Under the pieces are notes generated by a model. That model saw nothing but the letters and a program-made list of their open reading frames with translations. It did not search any database and was not told the origin of the DNA. Shown here in pieces: positions 1-15,109 of a DNA stretch of 64,000 nucleotides. Within the stretch, counting starts at the first letter, position 1, and the number at the start of each line of letters is the position of its first letter. Position numbers and translations under genes: made by a program. The DNA comes from Arthrobacter sp. zg-Y844 (lineage in GTDB: Bacteria; Actinomycetota; Actinomycetes; Actinomycetales; Micrococcaceae): contig NZ_JANFLS010000002.1 of assembly GCF_024385465.1 (NCBI RefSeq), positions 620,001 through 684,000 of the forward strand, given 5' to 3'.

Positions 1-1135
1 CTTCGGCAGCCGTCGGCCGTCTACGAATTCCGTCTCGGCCACCTTCACGCCGGTAAGCCTCCCGTCCTCCCCCACGAACTCCACGGTGGATGCCAGGAAC
101 GTGCGTTCCCCGCCTTCCTCGTGGGCGCTGGCCATCTCGAACAGCGTGGGGTACATCGGCCACGGCTGGTGCGCGGCGCGCTCGGCGGGCGGCTGCTGGC
201 CGATCGCCAGGGTGGTCACCGACGCGGCCTGCTGGCGGTGCGCGGTGCCCAGACAGTCGGCACCGGTGTCTCCGCCGCCGAGGATCACCACGTGCTTGCC
301 CTCGGCGCTGATCTGGTTCTTGACGTTATCCCCGGCCACGGCACGGTTGGACTGCACCAGGTAGTCCATGGCGAAGTGCACACCGGACAGCTCCCGGCCC
401 GGGATGGGCAGGTCGCGGGGCACGGTGGCGCCGGTGGCGATCACCACGGCGTCGTAGCGGCGGCGCAGCTGCTCCCAGCTGATGTCCCTGCCCACTTCGA
501 CGCCGGTGCGGAAGCGGGTGCCTTCGGCGCGCATCTGTTCCAGCCGGCGGTCTACCTGGATTTTCTCCATCTTGAAATCCGGGATCCCGTAGCGCAGCAG
601 CCCGCCGATCCGGTCATCCCGCTCATACACGGCCACGGTGTGCCCGGCCCGGGTGAGCTGCTGCGCGGCGGCCAGCCCGGCGGGGCCGGAGCCGACGACG
701 GCGATGGTGCGGTCGGTCAGCCGCTCCGGCGGATGCGGGGTAACCCAGCCCTCGCCCCAGGCTTCGTCGATGATGGAGACCTCCACCTGCTTGATGGTGA
801 CCGGCGGCTGGTTGATGCCCAGCACGCAGGAGGCCTCGCAGGGGGCCGGGCAGAGCCGGCCGGTGAACTCCGGGAAGTTGTTCGTGGCGTGCAGCCGTTC
901 AATGGCCTCGGCACCCTTGTCCCGCCACGTTAGGTCATTCCACTCGGGAATGAGGTTGCCCAGCGGGCAGCCCTGGTGGCAGAACGGGATGCCGCAGTCC
1001 ATGCAGCGTCCCGCCTGGGCCCGCAGCACGCCCTTTTCCTGCGCCTCGTAGACTTCCTTGTAGTCCATGATGCGCACCGGCACCGGACGCCGCGGCTGGG
1101 TTTCCCGCTCCCGTACCTTCAAGAATCCGCGTGGA

Positions 1136-1143
<8 letters not shown>
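1..1143 (-). CDS. gltD: glutamate synthase small subunit (partial, C-terminus beyond the left edge)
   Basis: This is the FAD- and Fe-S-containing beta subunit of NADPH-dependent glutamate synthase. It passes electrons from NADPH to GltB to make glutamate from glutamine and 2-oxoglutarate. It reads from a GTG at 1143 and is still open at base 1 (381 codons). Visible features are a cysteine cluster near residues 47-59 (C-x2-C-x4-C-x3-C), a second cluster about residues 95-103 (CPAPCEASC), and a dinucleotide-binding GSGPAG loop near residue 150. The GTG overlaps the gltB stop by 8 bp (GTGGCTGA), so the two subunits are probably translationally coupled. The family is usually about 480-490 aa, so roughly 100 residues lie outside the window. 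Confidence 0.95.
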
Positions 1144-5722
<4,579 letters not shown>

Positions 5723-5815
5723 AAGAAGTGAGTCCTTCCCCCTTGTAGAGCGTTGGGAGGGGACAGCGCTGGCCCCTGCGGAAATCCATGAGGGGATGCT
5801 CCGCGGCGTTGATTG

Positions 5816-5843
5816 ATTTTACGGCTCACTTCACCCCGGTAAA
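5816..5843 (-). promoter_or_regulatory. candidate promoter for gltBD
   Basis: On the minus strand TTTACC (5843-5838), a 16-bp spacer and TAAAAT (5821-5816) form a plausible sigma-70-type promoter. It would give a leader of about 85 nt before the gltB start at 5722. The assignment rests on the sequence match alone. The region between it and the lgt stop (5844-5985) contains small inverted repeats, for example GCCAC/GTGGC near 5935-5950, but no U-rich terminator. Confidence 0.4.
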
Positions 5844-5985
5844 CCCCGAAACTGATCCGGTTTTTACTGGGAATCCCTGGTGCCGTTAACCGCCGCTTTT
5901 CCGGAGGGGTGTCCCGGTGCTGCAGCCGCCTGGCGCCACGTCAATGTGGCTCCGCCTGCAGCGCCTTCGAGGGTAACCCGAAGGG

Positions 5986-7020
5986 TCAGGCAGAAGGTCC
6001 GTTGTCCTTGGACCGGTGAGGAAGGGACTCCTCGGTTTTTGTCTCTGCGAGATTAGCACGCACGGGGCGTTCGGCTGATGCCGATTCCGCATTCCCGGCT
6101 TCTGTTTCTTTCTCGTTATCCGCGGCGGGAATACCGCCCTGAGGTGCGGGTTCGTGGCCCGGCAGGTAAAGCGAGCCCTCCCCGCCCTTGCGGGCCTTGA
6201 AAGTCAGGTAAATGAACATCGCGATGGAGGCGACAAGGATCAGCAGGCTGGTCCACACATTGAGGCGTTGTGTGACGCCGAGCAGCGTAATCATTTCGGC
6301 GTCGTCAATGCGCAGGAGCTCGATCCAGAGCCGTCCGGCAGTGTAGAAGGCCGCGTAGATCCAGAACAGGCGGCCGCCGCGGAGCCGGAAGCGGCGGTCA
6401 AGCAGCAGGAGCAGGGCGACGCCGGCCAGGTTCCAGAGGGACTCGTAAAGGAACGTGGGGTGGAACGTGGTGCCGGGGGCGGCGCCGTCGGGGAAGTTGG
6501 CGTTGTCGGCGTCGATTTCCAGGCCCCAGGGCGCGTCCGTTTCGGAGCCGAAGAGTTCCTGGTTGAACCAGTTGCCCCAGCGGCCCACGGCCTGGGCCAG
6601 CAGCAGGCCGGGGGCACCGACGTCGGCGAACGTGGAGAGCTTGATGCCCGCACGGCGGCAGCCGATCCAGGCGCCCACGGCACCCAGTGCCACCGCGCCC
6701 CAGATGCCCAGTCCGCCCAGCCAGATCTGCGGAATGAGGGACAGGTCGCCGTCCGGACCAAAATACGCGTCCGGTGAGGAGACCACGTGGTACAGCCGTC
6801 CGCCGATGATGCCGAACGGGATGGCCCAGATCGAGATGTCCCAGACCGCGTCTTCCGGCAGTCCGCGCCGTTTCCAGCGCACGGACGTCATCCACAGGGC
6901 GAGCAGGATGCCGGCCAGGATGCACAGCGCGTACGCGTGGATGGTCAGCGGGCCCAGCGAGAAACTGCTGAAATCGGCAGGCGGGCTGGGAATGCTGGCG
7001 TACACGGACATCGGGTTCAT
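5986..7020 (-). CDS. lgt: prolipoprotein diacylglyceryl transferase
   Basis: Lgt transfers diacylglycerol from phosphatidylglycerol to the lipobox cysteine of prolipoproteins, the first step of lipoprotein maturation at the membrane. The 344-aa protein has about seven membrane segments, the Lgt signature region GRWGNWFNQELFG, and FHPTFLYESLWNL. The last 60 or so residues are a charged, probably disordered cytoplasmic tail (EKETEAGNAESASAERP), common in actinobacterial Lgt. Its ATG overlaps the trpA stop by 4 bp, so it is cotranscribed with the trp genes. Several lipoproteins that would need it are encoded in this window (28759-30126, 34067-35074, 55088-56461). Confidence 0.96.
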   Translation of the reverse strand: MNPMSVYASIPSPPADFSSFSLGPLTIHAYALCILAGILLALWMTSVRWKRRGLPEDAVWDISIWAIPFGIIGGRLYHVVSSPDAYFGPDGDLSLIPQIWLGGLGIWGAVALGAVGAWIGCRRAGIKLSTFADVGAPGLLLAQAVGRWGNWFNQELFGSETDAPWGLEIDADNANFPDGAAPGTTFHPTFLYESLWNLAGVALLLLLDRRFRLRGGRLFWIYAAFYTAGRLWIELLRIDDAEMITLLGVTQRLNVWTSLLILVASIAMFIYLTFKARKGGEGSLYLPGHEPAPQGGIPAADNEKETEAGNAESASAERPVRANLAETKTEESLPHRSKDNGPSA

Positions 7021-7826
7021 TTGCTGGCCTTCGGGGCTCCGGTACTGAGGTCACGGGTAAGGGCGGCGACGGCGTCCGTGCCGCCGTCGCGCAGGGCGGC
7101 CACCAGGGCGGTGCCCACGATGACGCCGTCGGCATAGGCACCGATTTCACGCACGTGTTCGGCACGGGAGACACCCAGGCCTACGCAGACGCGCTGGGCG
7201 CCGGCGGCGCGGGCGGCGCTGACCACGCTCTGGGCGGCGTCGCTGACACTGTCGCGGGCACCGGTGACGCCCATGATCGAAACGGCGTAGACGAAGCCGC
7301 GGCTGGCGGCCACCGTGCTCTTCATCCGGGCTTCAGTGGAGGACGGGGCAACCAGGAACACCCGGTCCAGGCCGTACTTGTCCGACGCTTCGAGCCATTC
7401 GGAGGCTTCATCCGGGACCAGGTCCGGGGTGATCAGCCCTGCTCCCCCGGCTTCGGCCAGGCGGCGGGAGAACTCATCCACACCCATCCGGACCACCGGG
7501 TTCCAGTAGGTCATCACAAGCACGGCGGCGTCGGTGGCTGCGGTGATGCCGGCAACGACGTCGAACACCTGCGCCACGCGGAATCCGTCCGCCAGCGCCT
7601 GGGTGGTAGCGGCCTGGATGACGTGGCCGTCCATCACCGGATCGGAATACGGAATGCCGATTTCGATCAGGTCCGCACCGTTTTCCGCCAGGGCGATGCC
7701 TGCGGCGATGGTGGCTTCCACGGTGGGGAAGCCGGCCGGCAGGTAGCCGATAAGCGCGGCACGCCCCTGGGCTGCGGCCCGGTCAATCGCGGCCGCGGAC
7801 TTGCTCTGCATTACCTCGGTGCTCAA
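7017..7826 (-). CDS. trpA: tryptophan synthase alpha subunit
   Basis: TrpA cleaves indole-3-glycerol phosphate to indole and glyceraldehyde-3-phosphate and channels indole to TrpB. I place the start at the TTG at 7826, whose TTGA overlaps the trpB stop. That gives 269 aa, the usual length. A longer reading from 7889 lies inside trpB and is unlikely, and an ATG six codons into the chosen reading is also possible. The catalytic glutamate is in [11 protein letters not shown] (Glu55) and the catalytic aspartate follows in VMDGH (Asp66). The C-terminal GLGVSRAEH and [11 protein letters not shown] segments form the phosphate-binding end of the TIM barrel. Confidence 0.95.
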   Translation of the reverse strand: MSTEVMQSKSAAAIDRAAAQGRAALIGYLPAGFPTVEATIAAGIALAENGADLIEIGIPYSDPVMDGHVIQAATTQALADGFRVAQVFDVVAGITAATDAAVLVMTYWNPVVRMGVDEFSRRLAEAGGAGLITPDLVPDEASEWLEASDKYGLDRVFLVAPSSTEARMKSTVAASRGFVYAVSIMGVTGARDSVSDAAQSVVSAARAAGAQRVCVGLGVSRAEHVREIGAYADGVIVGTALVAALRDGGTDAVAALTRDLSTGAPKASK

Positions 7827-9181
7827 AGCTGTTCCCCTTCTTTGCCGATTTCGGCTTCGGCTGAGCGCTCGTCCAGCAGGTTGAACCATTCGGCGGCGGT
7901 GGCCACGTCCTTGTCCCCGCGTCCGGAAAGGTTCACCAGGACAATCTTCTCGGAAACATTTCCGTCGGAGCCGGCCTCCTCGGCGAGCCGCCGGCCGACC
8001 TTGATGGCGCCGGCCAGGGCGTGCGCGGACTCGATCGCGGGGATGATGCCCTCGGTGCGGCAGAGCAGCTGGAAGGCATCCATGGCTTCGGCATCGGTGA
8101 TCGGCTCGTAGCTGACCCGCCCGATGTCGGCCAGGTGGGCATGCTCGGGTCCGACGCCCGGGTAGTCCAGGCCGGCCGAGATGGAGTGCGATTCAACCGT
8201 CTGGCCGTCGTCGTCCTGCATGAGGTAGGAACGGGCGCCGTGCAGCACGCCGGGCCGGCCCAGGGTGATGGTGGCGGCGTGGCGGCCGGTTTCAACGCCG
8301 TCGCCGCCGGCCTCGAAGCCGTAGATCTTCACTTCGGGATCGTCCAGGAAGCCGTGGAAGATACCGATGGCGTTGGAACCGCCGCCGATGCAGGCGCACA
8401 CCGCGTCCGGCAGCCGGCCGGCCTGCTCCAGCATCTGGGCGCGGGCCTCTTCGCCGATGACTTCGTGGAAGTAGCGGACCATGGCCGGGAAGGGGTGCGC
8501 CCCCGCGGCGGTGCCCAGCAGGTAATGGGTGCTGTCAACGTTCGCGACCCAGTCCCGCAGCGCCTCGTTGATGGCGTCCTTCAGTGTCTGGGAGCCGTTG
8601 GTCACCGGGATGACCTTCGCACCGAGCAGTTCCATCCGGGCCACGTTCAGTGCCTGGCGGCGGCAGTCCTCGGCGCCCATGTAGACCACGCACTCCAGGC
8701 CGAGCAGTGCTGCGGCGGTGGCGCTGGCCACGCCGTGCTGGCCGGCACCGGTTTCCGCGATGACGCGGGTCTTGCCCATCCGCTTGGCCAGCAGGGCCTG
8801 GCCCAGGACGTTGTTGATCTTGTGGGATCCGGTGTGGTTGAGGTCTTCGCGCTTGAGGAAGATCCGCACTCCGCCGGCGTGCTCCGAGAAGCGTTTGGCC
8901 TCGGTGAGCAGGGACGGGCGGCCGGAGTAGTTCTTGTTCAGGTCCGCCACCTGGGCGGTGAACTCGGGATCGGCCTTGGCCTTCTCGAAGGTGTCTTCCA
9001 GCTCGTCCAGGGCCGCGATCAGGGACTCGGGCATCCAACGGCCGCCGTACTCGCCGAAGTACGGACCGGGCGCGTGCCGCAGGGAGGAGACTCCCCCGTT
9101 CAGGAAGGCCTCCGTAACGCTTCCGGTTCCGGTTTCTGCGGCAGCACCGGCTGCCTGAGCCTGTTCCGACTTCCCGATCAT
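7823..9181 (-). CDS. trpB: tryptophan synthase beta subunit
   Basis: This PLP enzyme condenses indole with serine to give tryptophan. At 452 aa it is slightly longer than the 400-aa core because of an N-terminal extension of about 35 residues rich in Ala, Gly and Glu. The PLP lysine is Lys121 in [13 protein letters not shown], and the glycine-rich phosphate loop GGGSNAIG lies further on. [18 protein letters not shown] is typical of TrpB1. It is followed by trpA with overlapping start and stop codons, and preceded by trpC after 67 bp. Confidence 0.97.
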   Translation of the reverse strand: MIGKSEQAQAAGAAAETGTGSVTEAFLNGGVSSLRHAPGPYFGEYGGRWMPESLIAALDELEDTFEKAKADPEFTAQVADLNKNYSGRPSLLTEAKRFSEHAGGVRIFLKREDLNHTGSHKINNVLGQALLAKRMGKTRVIAETGAGQHGVASATAAALLGLECVVYMGAEDCRRQALNVARMELLGAKVIPVTNGSQTLKDAINEALRDWVANVDSTHYLLGTAAGAHPFPAMVRYFHEVIGEEARAQMLEQAGRLPDAVCACIGGGSNAIGIFHGFLDDPEVKIYGFEAGGDGVETGRHAATITLGRPGVLHGARSYLMQDDDGQTVESHSISAGLDYPGVGPEHAHLADIGRVSYEPITDAEAMDAFQLLCRTEGIIPAIESAHALAGAIKVGRRLAEEAGSDGNVSEKIVLVNLSGRGDKDVATAAEWFNLLDERSAEAEIGKEGEQL

Positions 9182-9248
9182 GAGCTTTGTGTCCTGTCCT
9201 GCTTGAGCCCGGGCCGTTCCTGCCCGGACAGGGAGTTGGTGCTATGGG

Positions 9249-10085
9249 TCAGCTTTCACCGTGGTGCCGGGCGCGGGCGGCAATCGCCTTGGCGCCGACG
9301 GCGGTGAACTCGCCGATGGTTTCGGCCGGGGACGCGTGCTTCACGAGGGCTTCGCCCACCAGCACGGCGTTGGCTCCGCTGGAAGCGTAGTGCTCGACGT
9401 CGGCAGCGTCACGGACGCCGGATTCGGCAATCACCACGGGACCGGCGGGTATGCTGCCGGCCAGGGAGGCGAACACCGAACGGTCGACGTCCAGGGTTTT
9501 CAGGTTGCGCACATTGATGCCGATGATCCGTGCACCCAGGGCCAGGGCCCGGTCCACTTCTTCGGCGGTGTGGGTCTCGACGAGGGCGTTCATGCCCAGC
9601 TCGTGCGTGAGGTCCAGGAAGCGGCGCAGCTGCGCGTCCTCCAGCGCCGCAACGATGAGCAGGATCAGGTCCGCGCCGTGGGCACGGGCTTCCCAGATCT
9701 GGTACTCATCGACGGTGAAGTCCTTGCGCAGCACGGGGATGCCGGCGGCGGCGCGCACCGCATCCAGGTCCGCCAGGGATCCGCGGAACCGGCGCTGTTC
9801 GGTGAGGACGCTGATGACGGCCGCTCCCCCGCGCTCATAGGCTGCGGCGAGGGAAGCGGGGTCGGCGATGTCCGCCAGTTCGCCCTTGGAGGGGCTGCTG
9901 CGCTTGACCTCGGCGACAACCCGCAGTTCGGTCCGCGGTTGAGCGTTGCCGCCCAGTGCTGCGTAGGCGTCCAGCGGGGCCGGTGCCTGCAGCGCCTGCT
10001 CACGGACCTGTTCGAGCGAGACACTTTGCCGGCGTTCGGAAAGGTCTTCCCGAACGCCGGCAATGATGTCATCGAGAACGCTCAC
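9249..10085 (-). CDS. trpC: indole-3-glycerol phosphate synthase
   Basis: TrpC closes the ring of carboxyphenylamino-deoxyribulose phosphate to form indole-3-glycerol phosphate. The 278-aa TIM-barrel protein shows EVKRSSPSKGEL and LRKDFTVDEYQIWEA (catalytic lysines), GINVRNLKT and a phosphate-binding AESGV. It is the single-function form: no TrpF domain is fused, and neither trpF nor trpD is present in this window. It starts directly at the end of the preceding HGxxPAAW gene with no gap, consistent with one operon. Confidence 0.96.
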   Translation of the reverse strand: MSVLDDIIAGVREDLSERRQSVSLEQVREQALQAPAPLDAYAALGGNAQPRTELRVVAEVKRSSPSKGELADIADPASLAAAYERGGAAVISVLTEQRRFRGSLADLDAVRAAAGIPVLRKDFTVDEYQIWEARAHGADLILLIVAALEDAQLRRFLDLTHELGMNALVETHTAEEVDRALALGARIIGINVRNLKTLDVDRSVFASLAGSIPAGPVVIAESGVRDAADVEHYASSGANAVLVGEALVKHASPAETIGEFTAVGAKAIAARARHHGES

Positions 10086-10379
10086 TCAGTGGCTGCTGTT
10101 CTTCAGCTTCGATCCGTTGACGCCGTAGCCTGCCTTGCGCATGATGAAGCCGACCAGCAGGCCGATCAGCATGACGGCGATGCCGGCGAAGAAGCCGACG
10201 AAGCTGGCCATGATGTAGGCAACGGAGGACACAGCGGCGCCGATGATCATAATCAGCACGCAGGTCCAGGCTGCGGGGGTGTTGCCGTGCCCGATGGTTT
10301 CATCGTGGATGCTGGCGTGGCTTTCGCCCTCGTTTTCCTGGCCGGCTCCCAGGTGCTGTTCGGTGCTGCTTGTGCTCAT
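10086..10379 (-). CDS. HGxxPAAW-motif small membrane protein of the trp operon
   Basis: A 97-aa protein found in actinobacterial trp operons and of unknown function. The N-terminal 30 residues are polar. HGNTPAAW at residues 31-38 is the family signature, followed by two membrane segments separated by a short turn and a basic tail. I use the ATG at 10379 (MSTSSTEQH), which follows a GAGGAG-like ribosome site. A longer reading from 10421 lacks one. Its place between the Trp-associated membrane protein and trpC suggests a membrane role linked to tryptophan supply, but this is inference from context only. Confidence 0.85.
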   Translation of the reverse strand: MSTSSTEQHLGAGQENEGESHASIHDETIGHGNTPAAWTCVLIMIIGAAVSSVAYIMASFVGFFAGIAVMLIGLLVGFIMRKAGYGVNGSKLKNSSH

Positions 10380-10488
10380 GATGAATCTCCTCGTTAACGA
10401 ATCTGGTTTCCATTCTGCCATTACTGGGCGGAAACCCTTTCACATATTGCGCCGGTGTTCGGCGCAATCCGGTGGCTGTGGGGGAAAC

Positions 10489-11147
10489 CTACTTGGGGTC
10501 GGTCGGGTCCTCGCCCCGCGTGAGCCGGTCCCAGCTGTCGATTTCATCGACGGGCGGGCCTGCCGCGGCGTCCTTGGGGTGACGTACCTCCGGGCTGGTT
10601 CCGGTGCCGGCTGCATCGGCATCCGGAGCCGCGCCGCCGTCCGGTTCCGCCGTGGGCGCGTAACGCCGCGACGTCGTCCAGTGCCGGCCCGCGAGGGCCA
10701 GCCAGATACCTGCGAGGGCAATGAGGATGCCGATGACCAGCGCGGCGTAGGGCATGGGGGTCAGTTCCACCTGTGTGCCCTCGGCGGAGCTGACGCCGAT
10801 GGCCTTGCCGATGGCACCTGCCGCCCCCTGCAGGGGGTCGGCGATGATCGCCGAGGTGGCTACGGCCACTCCCACGCCGGAAACTACGATGATGACGGCG
10901 ATGATCCAGCGGGCAATCCGCCCGGCGATTCCTGCCGCGAGGGCGGCGGCCACGCCCACCACGGCAAACGCGGTGACGGCGGTGGCGGCATCGCTGCCCG
11001 AGACGGCGACGTCGGGGGTCACGACGTTCGCGGCGGGCAGGGTGACGTTCAGCCAGGTGCGGGTGGTGGTGCCGAAGGCCAGTGCCGCCAGCAGGACGGT
11101 CACCATGATGACGATGCCCTTGCGCTGCCAGCGCGGGGTGGTGGTGC

Positions 11148-11151
<4 letters not shown>
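10489..11151 (-). CDS. Trp biosynthesis-associated membrane protein (Trp_oprn_chp family)
   Basis: A 220-aa integral membrane protein with about four hydrophobic segments (residues 12-32, 50-80, 85-105 and 132-155) and a hydrophilic, Ala/Asp-rich tail. It matches the conserved hypothetical protein that sits after trpE in many actinobacterial trp operons (TIGR02234/PF09534, assigned by position and pattern). Its start overlaps the trpE stop by 4 bp, so it is translated with anthranilate synthase. Its biochemical function is unknown. Confidence 0.85.
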
Positions 11152-12746
<1,595 letters not shown>

Positions 12747-12789
12747 GGTGGTGTTCCTACTTCTTCCCTAAGCGATGGGTGGAGCGGGT

Positions 12790-13176
12790 TTATGCGGCGC
12801 CGACGACGGCGGGCAGCTCACGGCCGTCGAAGCAGGTGCGGGTACCGGTGTGGCAGGCCGCCCCCACCTGGTCCACGCGGATCAGCAGGGCGTCGCCGTC
12901 GCAGTCAACGGCTACGGACTTCACCCACTGCACGTGTCCGGAGGTGTCCCCCTTGCGCCAGTACTCCTGCCGGGAGCGGGACCAGAAGGTCACCCGGCCC
13001 GAGGTCAGGGTGCGGTGCAGGGCTTCGTCATCCATCCAGCCGAGCATCAGGACCTGGTTCGTGTCGTACTGCTGGATGACGGCGGCCACCAGCCCGGCGT
13101 CGTCGCGCTTCAATGACGCGCTGAGCCCGGGATCGAGGGAAGCCGGCGGATTCTGGGGGGAAGGTGTGGGAAGCAT
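12790..13176 (-). CDS. hisI: phosphoribosyl-AMP cyclohydrolase
   Basis: HisI opens the purine ring of phosphoribosyl-AMP in histidine synthesis. The 128-aa single-domain protein has the metal-binding features DCDGDA and [12 protein letters not shown], and the substrate region [22 protein letters not shown]. It is not fused to HisE, which is encoded separately at 22255-22518. It is the first gene of the leftward his/trp block and shares a 101-bp divergent region with the gene at 13278. Confidence 0.95.
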   Translation of the reverse strand: MLPTPSPQNPPASLDPGLSASLKRDDAGLVAAVIQQYDTNQVLMLGWMDDEALHRTLTSGRVTFWSRSRQEYWRKGDTSGHVQWVKSVAVDCDGDALLIRVDQVGAACHTGTRTCFDGRELPAVVGAA

Positions 13177-13260
13177 CGCTACCGATTCTACTGCCCGGCG
13201 GAAAAACGCCGCTCAACACGTTCTTTTGGGGCTGCAGCCCCGGCGAAAGACCGGGTTCCA

Positions 13261-13269
13261 TGCTAGTTT
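13261..13269 (+). promoter_or_regulatory. candidate extended -10 of a leaderless transcript
   Basis: TGCTAGTTT (13261-13269) fits an extended -10 element (TGnTAnnnT) ending 8 bp before the ATG at 13278. A transcript from it would begin at or next to the start codon, as is common in actinobacteria. No Shine-Dalgarno sequence precedes the ATG, which supports a leaderless message. This is inferred from spacing only. Confidence 0.35.
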
Positions 13270-13277
13270 CAGCAGTG

Positions 13278-13922
13278 ATGCATTTTGTTGATCCGTCCCG
13301 TGAAGTCCTGGCCGAGACGCTGCTTGCAGCCGGGCCCAATGCACCCACGCTTTGCGAGGGGTGGCAGACCAAGGAGCTCGCAGCTCACCTCTATCTGCGC
13401 GAGCACCGGATGAGTGCTGCCCTGGGCACGTTCATCAAGCCCCTTGCCGCACGCGCGGACAAGGCGTTGGAGGAAACTGCGCAGAAGGCGTCCACCACGG
13501 AGAGTTACGCCAAACTGGTCCGCGCCTTCCGTGCCGGCCCGCCCCGCCTCTCCCCCATGCACCTGAAATCCGTGGACAACAGCGCCAACCTGAGTGAGTA
13601 CTTTGTGCACACGGAGGACATTCGGCGTGCCTCGGACCGCTGGGCGCCGCGCGCCCTGGATTCCGACTATTCCGACGCTCTCTGGGCCGAACTGATCAAG
13701 CGCGCCGCCATCCTGTACCGCGGCGTGGACCTGGGCATTGTGCTGGTCCGTCCGGACGGCCCCCGGCATGTGGCCAAGCGTGCTCCGGTGTCCGTGGCGA
13801 TTGTCGGCGAACCCTGTGAGCTGCTGCTGCACGCCCACGGCCGTACCGGCCACGCCCTGGTGATGTACGAGGGCCAGCCGGACGCCGTCGCCCTGCTGGA
13901 GAGCGCGGAAATCGGGCTTTAG
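13278..13922 (+). CDS. TIGR03085-type putative metal-binding protein (MDMPI/DinB fold)
   Basis: A 214-aa cytoplasmic protein of the actinobacterial TIGR03085 family, related to mycothiol-dependent maleylpyruvate isomerases and DinB-fold proteins. It has LCEGWQTKELAAHLYLREHR near residues 25-45, with a histidine expected to bind metal, and YFVHTEDIRRA about residue 110, a second typical metal-site histidine. The precise function of the family is not known. A thiol-dependent role is possible because the fold is shared with mycothiol enzymes. It diverges from hisI. Confidence 0.8.
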   Translation: MHFVDPSREVLAETLLAAGPNAPTLCEGWQTKELAAHLYLREHRMSAALGTFIKPLAARADKALEETAQKASTTESYAKLVRAFRAGPPRLSPMHLKSVDNSANLSEYFVHTEDIRRASDRWAPRALDSDYSDALWAELIKRAAILYRGVDLGIVLVRPDGPRHVAKRAPVSVAIVGEPCELLLHAHGRTGHALVMYEGQPDAVALLESAEIGL

Positions 13923-14047
13923 CCCTCCCCTGCGCCGGGTTGCTGCGCTGGATTTCCACGCGGGATTTCTACGCCGCCAGGCTGACCATTTGGCGACGCG
14001 GTGCCGAATCCGCTGGCGGCAGGTCAGGCGCCTGTGGCTACGAGTTC

Positions 14048-14100
14048 GTTGTACAGATAATGGGCCCATTCCGCGCCGATAAGCCCGTTATCTGTACAAC
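14048..14100. repeat. 18-bp inverted repeat (large hairpin)
   Basis: Arms 14048-14065 and 14083-14100 pair over 18 positions: 13 perfect base pairs from the outer end (GTTGTACAGATAA), one G-T wobble, then four more pairs. The loop is 17 nt. There is no T-run after it, so it is not a standard intrinsic terminator. It could be a protein-binding palindrome or part of a short mobile repeat. Confidence 0.85.
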
Positions 14101-14151
14101 CAACGGTGAAGACGCCCGGATAAGGCCGTCATCTGTACAACCAACGGTGAA
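14090..14151. repeat. two tandem copies of a 41-bp unit
   Basis: The 21-mer ATCTGTACAACCAACGGTGAA occurs exactly at 14090-14110 and 14131-14151 (the sequence is one base over 20, read as ATCTGTACAACCAACGGTGA plus A). Bases before each copy are also similar (GATAAGCCCGTT versus GATAAGGCCGTC), giving a unit of about 41 bp. The first copy doubles as the right arm of the hairpin at 14048-14100. Two copies without a distinct spacer are too few for a CRISPR array. Confidence 0.85.
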
Positions 14152-14355
14152 CACCCATCTGGGAAGGCATCGATGCCCGGCGGCTTGTCATGGAGAACGT
14201 CCGCCCGGGCATTGATATTTGGGGACCGATATTGACAGCCGGCCTGCCCTTTCCGATCTTGGGGGTGTGCCGAACTGCCGCCCAGAAGCGTGTCCGGTGC
14301 TGCGCTCAGGCGCCGTTGTCCGGCGTCGTCTTGCCCTCACCCCGAGGAGATAGCT

Positions 14356-15012
14356 ATGAGCCGTGTCCGCGTTGACCTCAATATCTCACTCGACGGCTTC
14401 GCCACAACAACGGACCAGACTCCGGAGAACCCGTTCGGCGACGACTGGGGGCGCCTCACCGCCGCGTATGCTGCCACCCGCACCTTCCGCCAGCGGGTGC
14501 TGCACGACGAAAGCGGAGGTGGAACCACCGGCGTCGACGATCGTTATGCCGAGCGCTACTTCGAAGACATTGGCGCGGAGATCATGGGCGCAGGCATGTT
14601 CGGGCTGCATGCGAACCCTGATGACCCGGACTGGCGCGGATGGTGGGGCGAGGACCCACCCTTCCATGTTCCGGTCTATGTGCTGACGCACGAGCCGCGG
14701 CAGTCGCTCGAAATGGCAGGAGGCACCACCTTCGAGTTCCTCACGGCAACACCCGAGGAGGCGCTGGATACAGCCACGGCGGTCGCCGGCGGCGGAGACG
14801 TGCGGGTCGGCGGCGGCGCTTCGACCGTGCGCGACTTTCTTCGGGCCGGTCTCGTCGATGATCTCCACGTTGGCATCGCCCCCATCATCCTGGGCCGCGG
14901 CGTGCGGTTGTGGGATGACCTTCGCGGTCTGGAGGCGGATTGCCAGGTCACCGCTGAAACGGCGCCGAGCGGCACCACGCATGTCACGTTCCGGCGCGGG
15001 GGGCGATCCTGA
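14356..15012 (+). CDS. dihydrofolate reductase family protein (RibD C-terminal-like)
   Basis: A 218-aa NADPH-binding protein of the RibD C-terminal/DHFR fold. It begins with VRVDLNISLDGFATTT, has MGAGMFGLH in the middle, and ends with GGGASTVRDFLRAGLVDDLHVGIAPIILGRGVRLWDD, the typical cofactor-binding half. Such stand-alone proteins are common in actinobacteria, usually with unknown substrate. A GAGGAG ribosome site lies 6 bp before the ATG at 14356. It is followed by a strong hairpin terminator at 15057. Confidence 0.85.
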   Translation: MSRVRVDLNISLDGFATTTDQTPENPFGDDWGRLTAAYAATRTFRQRVLHDESGGGTTGVDDRYAERYFEDIGAEIMGAGMFGLHANPDDPDWRGWWGEDPPFHVPVYVLTHEPRQSLEMAGGTTFEFLTATPEEALDTATAVAGGGDVRVGGGASTVRDFLRAGLVDDLHVGIAPIILGRGVRLWDDLRGLEADCQVTAETAPSGTTHVTFRRGGRS

Positions 15013-15056
15013 CACTGCATGATCTGCTCCTGGGCCGAGAGGCCCGCAGGCATGCA

Positions 15057-15093
15057 AAAGGGGCGGCCCCCTTAGTGAGGGGGCCGCCCCTTT
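15057..15093. terminator. bidirectional hairpin terminator
   Basis: AAAGGGGCGGCCCCCT at 15057-15072 pairs perfectly with AGGGGGCCGCCCCTTT at 15078-15093 around a 5-nt loop. A-rich and T-rich flanks let it work in both directions, between the convergent genes ending at 15012 and 15110. Confidence 0.85.
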
Positions 15094-15109
15094 GAGATCG
15101 GAGCCGAGG

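Larger units (their letters stand above)
13923..14355. other. 433-bp intergenic region with repeats
   Basis: No convincing gene lies here on either strand. The interval holds an 18-bp inverted repeat and a tandem repeat (described separately). The last part carries a ribosome-binding site (GAGGAG near 14344) for the next gene. The stretch 13923-14047 shows no recognisable coding remnant. Confidence 0.6.

Noticed and set aside
8021-9307. A 428-codon frame opposite trpB
   Set aside because: It is antisense to a well-supported gene, has repetitive composition and no recognisable motif.
12747-12789. A trp attenuator or T-box before trpE
   Set aside because: The 43-bp gap has no clustered Trp codons, no paired hairpins and no T-box sequence.
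14090-14151. A CRISPR array
   Set aside because: Only two repeats are present, the spacing is part of the repeat unit, and no cas gene is in the window.
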